From Flavobacterium tegetincola DSM 22377 (GTDB taxonomy: Bacteria > Bacteroidota > Bacteroidia > Flavobacteriales > Flavobacteriaceae): a DNA stretch of 64,000 bases. Shown one piece after another: positions 16,645 through 24,298 of the stretch. Numbering within the stretch: position 1 is the stretch's first letter; each line of letters opens with the position of its first letter. The notes beneath the pieces are model-generated. The model worked only from the letters and a program-made list of their open reading frames with translations. It was not told the DNA's origin and ran no database searches. The DNA lies in contig NZ_AUDN01000020.1 in the NCBI RefSeq assembly GCF_000425485.1, positions 62,001 to 126,000 on the forward strand. The letters are read 5' to 3'. A program made the position numbers and the translations under genes.

Positions 16645-19060
16645 TTTATCGTTTTTTCTTCTCTTTTCAGTTGTCCTTTTTGGTCAAACTAAAATTATGG
16701 GAACCGTTCAGAAATTTAATAAGGCGGTAATTTCTGGCGTGGAGGTATACAATACTACTTCGGGTGCGAAAACGTTGACCGATGAAAAGGGTCAATTTAC
16801 CATTGAAATAAAAGACCAAGTTTCCAATCAAATTGCTTTTTATAAAGACGGTTTTGAGTTACTAGAAACTTCAATTAGTTCAGAACAAGAAAATTTCATA
16901 GTTACTTTACAAGAAATAACGAATCTTTCTGAAGTAGTTATTCAAAATCAGCGTGCCAAATTATTTAGTTTGAACCGTTTGAGAGATGTGGAAGAAACGG
17001 CAATTTATGCAGGTAAAAAAACGGAGGTCATTTCTCTGGCTAAATTAACATCAAATAAAGCAATTAATAATCCGCGTCAAATTTTTGGACAAGTAGTTGG
17101 TCTAACAATCAACGAAGGTTCCGAAGGTGGATTGCAGTTGAGCATTGGCGGTCGTGGTTTAAATCCGAATCGAACTTCAAATTTTAATACTAGACAAAAC
17201 GGCTACGACATCAGTGCTGATGTTTTGGGTTATCCTGAAAGTTATTACGCAACGCCAACCGAAGCATTGGAGGAAATACAAATTGTTCGTGGAGCGGCTT
17301 CCTTGCAATACGGAACACAGTTTGGTGGTTTAGTCAATTTTAAAATCAAATCACCTTCTAAAAAGGAATTGGAAATTTCAACTAGAAATACGGTAGGCTC
17401 AAATAATTTATTTACCAATTTTACTTCATTAAGTGGTACTAAAGGCAAATTCAGTTATTACACTTTTTATAATTTCAAGCAGGGTGATGGCTTTAGGCCA
17501 AATTCAGAATTCAACAGTAAGAACTTTTTTGCCAATTTAAATTATCAATTCAATGCTAAAACGTCGGTGCATTTTGATTACACGCATTTCAATTATTTGG
17601 CCAAACAAGCCGGTGGTTTAACCGATTTTATGTTTAATGAAGATCCGCTACAAAGCAATCGGGAACGCAACTGGTTTGCGGTAAATTGGAATTTATATGC
17701 ATTGCGATTGAAGCATAAAGTTTCTGAAACAGCTGATTTTTCTTTGCAATTGTTTGGTTTAGACGCAAGCCGAAAAGCTGTGGGTTACAGAAGTAATCGG
17801 GTTTCAACTCCGGATGTGGATGGAACCGTTAGAGATTTGATTCTGGGTGATTTTGTAAATTGGGGAGCGGAAGCACGTTATTTAAAACGCCATAATTTTT
17901 TAGGAATAAACAATGCATTTTTAATTGGTGCCAAATATTATCAGTCCAAGAATACAGGAATTCAAGGTCCAGGAAGTTCAGGAAGCGGAGCCGATTTTTC
18001 TTTAGCTACGGGCGAATTTCCCAATTATGCCAATCAATCAAATTATGAGTATCCCAATTTAAACATTTCTGTTTTTGGTGAAAATATTTTCAGAATCACT
18101 CCAAAATTTTCTGTTACACCAGGTTTTCGATTTGAGAATATCAGAACTCAAGCCGAAGGTTCTTATAGAAAAATTGGTTTAGATCTTGCTGGAAACGTTA
18201 TTTTGGATGAGACAATTGCCGAGAATAATGTCAAGGACCGAAATTTTATTTTGTTGGGAATTGGCTTGAGTTACAAATTGAAAAACCGATTAGAATTGTA
18301 CGGAAATGTATCACAAAATTACCGCTCCGTTACTTTTAATGACATTAGAACGGTTGAGCCAAGTCAGGTAATTGCTGAAAATATTACGGATGAAAAAGGA
18401 TATACATCGGATGTTGGAATTAGAGGTCAGATTGGCGACAAAGTTAGTTTTGATGCAAGTGTTTTTGGTTTGTATTACAATGAAAAAATAGGTGAATATT
18501 TTACAATAAATCCCAATGGAAGTGCAGCACCTGTTCGATTGCGTGATAATATAGGAACTGCTTTAACATACGGTTTTGAAGCTATGTTTGATTGGAGTAT
18601 CAGCCGAACATTTTTTGCCGAGAACGATCAATTTGTATGGAGTGCGTTTACAAATTCAGCAGTTACAACTTCTGAATACCTGAAATCAAATGCACCAAAT
18701 ATTGAGGGCAATGAAGTGGAATTTGTACCGCTATTAAATTTGAAAACAGGAACATCTGTGGGGTACAAGAATTTTATGACGAGTTTGCAACTGACGTACG
18801 TTTCATCTCAATTTACGGAAGCTACAAATAGCATTACTGATGATAACGACAACGCATATGGTATTTTCGGTGAAATTCCTTCCTATTACGTTGCCGACTT
18901 TTCTGCTTCATACAAATGGAAAAAATTCAAATTAGAAGCCGGTGTAACCAATTTTACCGATAATAAATATTTTACACGTCGCGCAACAGGTTATCCAGGT
19001 CCTGGAATCATTCCGTCTGAAACGCGGACTTTTTATACGACATTAGAATTTACCTTTTAG
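16622..19060 (+). CDS. TonB-dependent outer-membrane receptor (iron/siderophore type)
   Basis: 812 aa from the chosen start. A signal peptide SLSFFLLFSVVLFG is followed by a carboxypeptidase-regulatory-like domain (about residues 25-110), a plug domain with IQIVRGAASLQYGTQFGGLV, and a beta-barrel ending in the aromatic C-terminus YTTLEFTF. The resemblance is to FecA-type iron-complex receptors. The open frame reaches up to 16583, but the Met at 16622 directly precedes the signal peptide, so I prefer it; it overlaps the HTTM end by 23 bases. It is the last gene of the imelysin operon and probably imports a ferric or other metal complex. Its stop codon overlaps the end of the convergent P-ATPase by 4 bases, with no terminator between. 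Confidence 0.9.
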   Translation: MIPSKGFSLSFFLLFSVVLFGQTKIMGTVQKFNKAVISGVEVYNTTSGAKTLTDEKGQFTIEIKDQVSNQIAFYKDGFELLETSISSEQENFIVTLQEITNLSEVVIQNQRAKLFSLNRLRDVEETAIYAGKKTEVISLAKLTSNKAINNPRQIFGQVVGLTINEGSEGGLQLSIGGRGLNPNRTSNFNTRQNGYDISADVLGYPESYYATPTEALEEIQIVRGAASLQYGTQFGGLVNFKIKSPSKKELEISTRNTVGSNNLFTNFTSLSGTKGKFSYYTFYNFKQGDGFRPNSEFNSKNFFANLNYQFNAKTSVHFDYTHFNYLAKQAGGLTDFMFNEDPLQSNRERNWFAVNWNLYALRLKHKVSETADFSLQLFGLDASRKAVGYRSNRVSTPDVDGTVRDLILGDFVNWGAEARYLKRHNFLGINNAFLIGAKYYQSKNTGIQGPGSSGSGADFSLATGEFPNYANQSNYEYPNLNISVFGENIFRITPKFSVTPGFRFENIRTQAEGSYRKIGLDLAGNVILDETIAENNVKDRNFILLGIGLSYKLKNRLELYGNVSQNYRSVTFNDIRTVEPSQVIAENITDEKGYTSDVGIRGQIGDKVSFDASVFGLYYNEKIGEYFTINPNGSAAPVRLRDNIGTALTYGFEAMFDWSISRTFFAENDQFVWSAFTNSAVTTSEYLKSNAPNIEGNEVEFVPLLNLKTGTSVGYKNFMTSLQLTYVSSQFTEATNSITDDNDNAYGIFGEIPSYYVADFSASYKWKKFKLEAGVTNFTDNKYFTRRATGYPGPGIIPSETRTFYTTLEFTF

Positions 19061-21024
19061 AACTTCATTTTCTGAATTCGAATCGCATTTAAAATCGCAA
19101 GTAAAGCAACGCCTACATCGGCAAAAACAGCTTCCCACATCGTGGCCAATCCACCAGCACCAAGGATCAAGACCAATCCTTTGACCACAAAAGCGAGTGT
19201 AATGTTTTGCCAAACAATTTGTTTTGTCTTTTTACCAATAGCAATTGCAAGAGGAATTTTATTGGGATTATCGTCTTGAATAACAACATCTGCCGTTTCA
19301 ATTGTAGCATCGCTTCCTAAACCGCCCATTGCAATTCCAATGTCGCTTAATGCTACAACTGGCGCGTCATTTACACCATCACCCACAAAGGCAACAATCT
19401 TGTCTTGCTTTTTAATTTGTTCCAAATGGGTTACTTTATCTTCCGGAAGTAAATCTCCAAACGCATTTTTAATACCTAACGTTTGCGCTACTTTTTGAAC
19501 CACAGCATTTTTATCGCCACTTAAAAGTGTTGTTTTGATGTGAAGTGTTTTCAATGCATCAATTGTAGTTTGCGCTTCAAATTTAATAGCATCTGAAATG
19601 GTGAGGTATCCGACAAATTCATTTTTGTACGCCACAGCTATAGTTGTGAAAATTATTGCATCTACATTCACCTCATGTGTGATTGAAAACGCATCCATCA
19701 ATTTAAAATTTCCAACTAATAGCTCATTATTTTGAAACGTGCCTTTCAAACCTAAACCAGCTAATTCTTGTACGTTGCTGAATTTGATTTCATTATTTAA
19801 AGTGCCTACATGCTCATGAATGGCCGTTGCAACCGGATGTGAACTTTGACTTTCCAAAACATTAACCAAGGCTAAAATTTCGTTTTTGTCAAATTTAGAA
19901 TTAAAATTCACTTCCTGCACTTTAAAAACCCCTTCGGTCATGGTACCTGTTTTGTCCATCACCACGTGATTGACTTGCGCAATTAAATCCAAGAAATTAC
20001 TACCCTTAAATAAAATTCCGTTTTTACTTGCAGCACCAATTCCTCCAAAATAGCCAAGAGGTATACTGATGACTAAAGCACAAGGGCACGAAATAACCAA
20101 GAATACCAACGCGCGATACAGCCAATCGTTGAATATGTAATTTTCAACAAATAGTGCAGGAATAAAAGTAATTAGTACGGCTAATCCAACAACTATCGGT
20201 GTGTAGATTTTAGCAAATTTGGTAATGAATAATTCTGTTGGAGCTTTTCTCGAAGTCGCATCGCGTACCATTTTTAGAATGTGGGATAATTTACTATCGG
20301 AAAATTTTGCAGTAACTTCAACATGCGAAACCGAATTTAAATTGATCATTCCGGCTAAAATGCTTTCATTTTTCACTTTTGAATCTGGAACACTTTCCCC
20401 TGTTAAGGCAGAAGTATTGAAGGATGATTTTTCTGAAAGTAGAATACCGTCGAGCGCCACTTTTTCGCCAGGTTTTAGTTGCATTATTTGGCCAATGGAT
20501 ACATCAGTAGCTTTAAGAACAGTTGCATTATTTTGAGCATCTATTACTGTTACTTCATCCGGTCTAGAATCCAAAAGTGATTTAATATTTGCCTTTGCAC
20601 GTGTTACCGCAAGACCTTGAAACAATTCGCCGATGGTATAAAAGAGCATTACAGCAACACCTTCTGGAAATTCACCAATAGCAAATGCACCTAATGTTGC
20701 AATACCCATCAAAAAGAATTCTGAAAACACATCTCCTTTTTTAATGCTTTGAAACGCTTCTTTTAGTACAGGATAACCTACAGGTATGTAGGCGAAGGTA
20801 TATAAAACGAGTCGGAATGTTTCGGTAAACCAGTCGGGTTTTAGTACATAATCCAACACTATTCCGATAGCTAAAAGAATAAATGAACCCATTGCAGGTC
20901 CAAATAGTGCCAGATTATTGTCAGTATCTAATCCGTGGTCGTGAGAATGACCTTCCAAATTGTCATGAGAATGTTCCTCATCTTCAGTAGAATTGGAACA
21001 GCATTGAGAATGAGCGTTTTTCAT
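19057..21024 (-). CDS. Heavy-metal P1B-type ATPase (Zn/Cd/Pb exporter-like)
   Basis: 655 aa from the chosen start. Transmembrane metal site SCPCALVIS near residues 310-318, phosphorylation motif DKTGTMTEG near 356, TGES actuator loop, and hinge GDGVNDAPV. The CPC type plus a His-rich soluble N-terminus (HSQCCSN, EEHSHDN, HSHDHG) and no classical HMA domain suggest Zn2+/Cd2+ export from the cytoplasm. A longer frame to 21129 exists, but a consensus -7 box lies inside that extension and the added residues look untranslated, so the start at MKNAHSQCC is preferred. It overlaps the TonB receptor stop by 4 bases, tail to tail. Confidence 0.92.
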   Translation of the reverse strand: MKNAHSQCCSNSTEDEEHSHDNLEGHSHDHGLDTDNNLALFGPAMGSFILLAIGIVLDYVLKPDWFTETFRLVLYTFAYIPVGYPVLKEAFQSIKKGDVFSEFFLMGIATLGAFAIGEFPEGVAVMLFYTIGELFQGLAVTRAKANIKSLLDSRPDEVTVIDAQNNATVLKATDVSIGQIMQLKPGEKVALDGILLSEKSSFNTSALTGESVPDSKVKNESILAGMINLNSVSHVEVTAKFSDSKLSHILKMVRDATSRKAPTELFITKFAKIYTPIVVGLAVLITFIPALFVENYIFNDWLYRALVFLVISCPCALVISIPLGYFGGIGAASKNGILFKGSNFLDLIAQVNHVVMDKTGTMTEGVFKVQEVNFNSKFDKNEILALVNVLESQSSHPVATAIHEHVGTLNNEIKFSNVQELAGLGLKGTFQNNELLVGNFKLMDAFSITHEVNVDAIIFTTIAVAYKNEFVGYLTISDAIKFEAQTTIDALKTLHIKTTLLSGDKNAVVQKVAQTLGIKNAFGDLLPEDKVTHLEQIKKQDKIVAFVGDGVNDAPVVALSDIGIAMGGLGSDATIETADVVIQDDNPNKIPLAIAIGKKTKQIVWQNITLAFVVKGLVLILGAGGLATMWEAVFADVGVALLAILNAIRIQKMKF

Positions 21025-21089
21025 AATTTTTAGGTAGAAAAAATTAATTGTACAGTATAGAATTTGATACGAAGTACAACCACTATATT

Positions 21090-21097
21090 CAAATATA
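21090..21097 (-). promoter_or_regulatory. -7 box upstream of the heavy-metal ATPase
   Basis: TATATTTG on the minus strand, 66 bases before the preferred ATG. Its position supports the shorter start. Confidence 0.5.
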
Positions 21098-21200
21098 CTA
21101 CTTATGTAAAGGTAGAAATTTTGAACCAATACATTTTACGCTATTAAAGTAAATCGTTACAAAAAATCAAGAAGAGCATCAAGAATTATAAACAACCATT

Positions 21201-21887
21201 TTATTTTGATAATTCCGCTTTCAACAAGCGCATTCCTTCCGAAGCGGTATTTGCAAAAACCACTAATTGATTTCGAAGATTTGGAATTTTGATGGGTTTT
21301 GGATCGATGTAATAGATTGTAGCGTCGTTTGGCACAAAGTCAACCAATCCAGCTGCTGGGTACACCTGCAATGAAGTGCCAATAACTAAACATAAATTAG
21401 CTTCCATTACCAATTGAACAGCTTCTTCCAAAGCGGGAACTTCTTCACCAAACCAGACGATATGAGGACGCAAATTAAACCCATCTTGGTCTTTATCTGA
21501 ATCTAGTAAATCGATTTTCCAGTCTAAAATATGATTTGAATTTCGTGTACTTCTTACTTTTAGAAGTTCGCCATGCAAGTGCAAAACATTGGAGCTTCCA
21601 GCACGTTCGTGCAAATCATCTACGTTTTGTGTAATGATATGCACATCGAAATCATTCTCTAATTCTGCTAAAATTATATGTGCAGCATTCGGCTGCACTG
21701 TCAATAATTGTTGGCGCCTTTTATTGTAAAAATCCAAAACCAATCTAGGATTTTTTTGGTAACCTTCCGGTGTGGCAACATCCATCACATTATGACCTTC
21801 CCAAAGTCCATCGCTGTCACGAAAGGTTTGAATGCCACTTTCGGCGCTAATTCCGGCTCCGGAAAGTACAACAAGTTTCTTTTTCAT
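21201..21887 (-). CDS. cobB: NAD-dependent protein deacylase, sirtuin (CobB type) without zinc cysteines
   Basis: 228 aa. NAD-binding GAGISAESG (10-18), TQNVDDLHERAG (86-97), catalytic His105 in HLHGE, and the C-terminal GTSLQVYPAAGL. Tyr54 and Arg57 (FYNKR) match the acyl-recognition pair of class III sirtuins, which favours removal of succinyl/malonyl or similar groups. The segment between His105 and PHIVWFGE (about 106-141) has no Cys at all, although most sirtuins hold a structural Zn2+ there with four Cys. It should remove acyl groups from lysines using NAD+ in the cytoplasm. It is followed by the P-ATPase on the same strand after a 176-bp gap. Confidence 0.9.
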   Translation of the reverse strand: MKKKLVVLSGAGISAESGIQTFRDSDGLWEGHNVMDVATPEGYQKNPRLVLDFYNKRRQQLLTVQPNAAHIILAELENDFDVHIITQNVDDLHERAGSSNVLHLHGELLKVRSTRNSNHILDWKIDLLDSDKDQDGFNLRPHIVWFGEEVPALEEAVQLVMEANLCLVIGTSLQVYPAAGLVDFVPNDATIYYIDPKPIKIPNLRNQLVVFANTASEGMRLLKAELSK

Positions 21888-21932
21888 ATTATTTTTTCTA
21901 TTAATTCTAATTAGGTTTAATTTTGAAAAATG

Positions 21933-22553
21933 TTATTTCGGCTGTTTTACAAACTTTACTTCGTCGAGGGGTGGCACAGGGGGAAATATTGGTGGCAATG
22001 GTACTAGTAAAGTGTCTTTATTATTGGCATATTTTAAAAATTTACCTTGTTTAAATTTTAGTTTAACTATTTCTTTTGAGTTGTAAGTATTTATTTTTTG
22101 AGTATTATTTATCTCGTCGTATAAAGTTTTATATAATTGATATTTAGAGGTTTGTTCGTAATTTATATCATGAAAAATAAACGACACTACTTTTCCATTT
22201 GTATATGAAATTCTGATACGAATTATCGGTCCGTCACAAATGAAAATGTCATCTGATTTTTCCATTTCAAAATAAGTGGCATCTCTTTTAAAGGTTTCGT
22301 TAGCTATTTTGTGCACTAAATTTTCTTCTAAAGTAGAATCATAACCTACACTACTGACTGAATCGATTTTAATTAAGTTTTTAGCGTTTCCGAATGAATT
22401 GATCGTCGAGTAGAAAATTGGTACTGGAATGAATTTCTGCACTTCAGAATCGAGTATATAATTATAGGCCATTACATCTATAGTGTCTAACTCAACTTTG
22501 TTAGAATTACATCCCACAAATAAAATGGTAAATATTAAAATGTATTTATTCAT
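21933..22553 (-). CDS. Orphan lipoprotein, unrecognised
   Basis: 206 aa. A short signal peptide with a lipobox at Cys15 (ILFVGCNSNK) predicts a lipoprotein. The body alternates short hydrophobic strands and charged stretches, suggesting a mixed alpha/beta fold with no known motif. Near the C-terminus is a proline-rich stretch LLVPLPPIFPPVPPLDEV. It precedes cobB by 45 bases on the same strand, so the two may share a transcript. I do not recognise the family and assign no function. Confidence 0.6.
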   Translation of the reverse strand: MNKYILIFTILFVGCNSNKVELDTIDVMAYNYILDSEVQKFIPVPIFYSTINSFGNAKNLIKIDSVSSVGYDSTLEENLVHKIANETFKRDATYFEMEKSDDIFICDGPIIRIRISYTNGKVVSFIFHDINYEQTSKYQLYKTLYDEINNTQKINTYNSKEIVKLKFKQGKFLKYANNKDTLLVPLPPIFPPVPPLDEVKFVKQPK

Positions 22554-22615
22554 TGAGTGTAATTTAGATTACAAATATTGAACATAGATTAAAGTCTAAA
22601 GCTACCATTTTTTCT

Positions 22616-22623
22616 TATTTTTG
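22616..22623 (+). promoter_or_regulatory. -7 box upstream of trmH
   Basis: TATTTTTG, an exact TAnnTTTG match 14 bases before the ATG. This implies a very short leader. Confidence 0.45.
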
Positions 22624-22637
22624 CCAAAATTAAAATA

Positions 22638-23303
22638 ATGATTGACCTCAAATATCTTGAATTCCTAGAAAACATTTTGACTGATAACCGAAAAGAACGT
22701 TTTGCAACTGTTTTAGCAAATCGTACGAATCACTTTACCGTTGCAATGGAAGATATTTTTCAATTGCATAATACCAGCGCGGTAATGCGAAGTTGTGAAG
22801 TTTTTGGAGTACAAGAATTGAACGTAGTAGAGGAGAAGTTTGGCAAAAGCATCGATAAGGAAATTGCAATGGGTGCTCAAAAATGGGTGGATGTCAATCG
22901 CTTTGAGTCGATTAGCAATTGTATTGAAAGTTTAAAATCAAAAGGATATCAAATAATTGCTACTACGCCACATGAAAATGATTGCATGTTGGAGGATTTT
23001 GACGTAACTCAAAAATCGGCTTTTTTCTTTGGAACTGAACGTGACGGACTTTCTGAAGAAGTATTGAAAAACGCAGATGGTTTTTTGAAAATTCCAATGG
23101 TGGGGTTTACGGAGAGTTTGAATATTTCTGTTTCTGCGGCAATTACGCTCCAAAATTTGACGAGCAGACTGCGAAAGTCGGATATTAAGTGGCAGCTTTC
23201 TGAAGAAGAAATTTTAGTTAAAAGATTGCAATGGGCTAAAAATACTATTAAAGATATTAAGAGAATTGAAGCTAGATATTACGAAGAAAATCCTAAATTA
23301 TAA
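22638..23303 (+). CDS. trmH: TrmH-type RNA 2'-O-methyltransferase (SPOUT family)
   Basis: 221 aa. Motif 1 with LHNTSAVMRSCEVFGV near residues 41-56, motif 2 FFFGTERDGLSEEVL near 134-148, and motif 3 IPMVGFTESLNISVSAAI near 153-170 form the SPOUT knot that binds SAM. Length and motif order fit TrmH, which methylates the ribose of guanosine 18 in tRNA. A related 23S rRNA methyltransferase role cannot be excluded. It is monocistronic and divergent from the orphan lipoprotein. Its 3' flank holds repeat copy 1 of the variable-core family, 31 bases after the stop. Confidence 0.88.
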   Translation: MIDLKYLEFLENILTDNRKERFATVLANRTNHFTVAMEDIFQLHNTSAVMRSCEVFGVQELNVVEEKFGKSIDKEIAMGAQKWVDVNRFESISNCIESLKSKGYQIIATTPHENDCMLEDFDVTQKSAFFFGTERDGLSEEVLKNADGFLKIPMVGFTESLNISVSAAITLQNLTSRLRKSDIKWQLSEEEILVKRLQWAKNTIKDIKRIEARYYEENPKL

Positions 23304-23333
23304 TTAGAAACGATTTTTCATTTTTCCAATTTC

Positions 23334-23420
23334 GCGTTAGGGGTGGAAGTGGAGCTCTTTATTGCTTTAAAGAAAGCAATAAAAGCGGGAACGAACGACC
23401 CGACCCTGGTGGTAACGCCC
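23334..23420 (+). repeat. Conserved-arm/variable-core hairpin repeat, copy 1
   Basis: Left arm of 24 nt from GCGTTAGGG to GAGCTC, core inverted repeat TTTATTGCTTT/AAAGCAATAAA (23358-23368 with 23373-23383), and a right arm of 35 nt from AGCGGGA through CCCGACCC to GTGGTAACGC, then CCC. The ends GCGTTA/TAACGC are reverse complements. Copies 2 (26436) and 3 (31919) keep the arms at identical lengths but have unrelated cores. It lies 31 bases downstream of the trmH stop, left arm first relative to trmH transcription. Confidence 0.8.
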
Positions 23421-23447
23421 AAATAAAATTACAGGTGATTCATTATA

Positions 23448-24212
23448 TTATCTTTTCAAAATCTTATACTCTTCATAACAAGCGCTAATGGCATCCATGA
23501 TTTGCAAATCGTTTGCGCTTTTTACAAATGCTTCGGAGTAATTACAACGTTCCATGATTTCGGCAATTTCGGATTTGGTTACACCCAATAATGCAGAAAT
23601 GGTTTCTCGGTCAAATTTAGAAGCCAAAAGATTTTTAACGGTATCGTCTTTTTTCATTTCTTTTAAACGACGTAATTCTTTCGGTTTTTTTCCAAAGAAA
23701 TTATACAACATGTCTGCTGGATTAAAAATTGAACCTAAAACGCGACCAAAAGCATTTGGAGAATATTCGCCGGCTTCATAACCTTCTGATAGTCCGGAAA
23801 TACTGTATCTGTAATTTTCTCGTGTTGGAATTAATTTGGCATCTACTTCCAGGTAACCGGTCAGAATGTAAGGACGGACCGTTACTTCTTCCAGAGCGTA
23901 GGCTTTTTGGGTCAACTGAATGGTAGTCGACTTATTTTTTATCCAGTCGTTCGTAACTTTAACCTTGATGGATTTAAAACCAAGCAACGAAACGTGTAGC
24001 GTGTCGTTGGCAAAAGCCATCAACGAAAACTCACCTTTATCATTTGTTACCGCACCTTTTACGGTGTTTACATTGATGACGTTTACATTGGCCAATAAAA
24101 GCCCTGTAGTGTCATCTTTAATGATACCTTTTATGGTGGCACTTTCTACTTTTTCTTGTGCAAAGAGGAAGGAGGAAAGTAAAGTAAAAAAGAAAACTGC
24201 AAGATATTTCAT
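23448..24212 (-). CDS. Secreted protein with carboxypeptidase-regulatory-like domain
   Basis: 254 aa. Signal peptide KYLAVFFFTLLSSFLFAQ, then a CarboxypepD_reg-like beta-sandwich (about residues 25-105: ATIKGIIKDDTTGLLLANVN, NDKGEFSLMAF, LLGFKSIKV). The C-terminal half is helical and charged without a known motif. The beta domain alone is the same module found at the N-terminus of TonB receptors, but no plug or barrel follows, so this is a free periplasmic or outer-membrane-associated protein. Its function is unknown. It converges on trmH with repeat copy 1 between them, and follows the RGG-tailed helicase on the same strand. Confidence 0.8.
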   Translation of the reverse strand: MKYLAVFFFTLLSSFLFAQEKVESATIKGIIKDDTTGLLLANVNVINVNTVKGAVTNDKGEFSLMAFANDTLHVSLLGFKSIKVKVTNDWIKNKSTTIQLTQKAYALEEVTVRPYILTGYLEVDAKLIPTRENYRYSISGLSEGYEAGEYSPNAFGRVLGSIFNPADMLYNFFGKKPKELRRLKEMKKDDTVKNLLASKFDRETISALLGVTKSEIAEIMERCNYSEAFVKSANDLQIMDAISACYEEYKILKR

Positions 24213-24298
24213 GACTTATTTTAAGACCCTAAAAGTACTAAAACAGTTGAAACAATCTTGCAGTTTGCCTATAATTATAAGAAAATTAACTAAATAGT

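Noticed and set aside
21025..21129. N-terminal extension of the metal ATPase
   Set aside because: A consensus -7 box lies inside it and the residues show no family resemblance.
23334..23420. Variable-core repeats as integron attC sites
   Set aside because: They have a variable hairpin between conserved ends and a GTTAGGG-like left box, but the right end reads GTGGTAAC and does not fit RYYYAAC. They carry no cassettes and no integrase is present.
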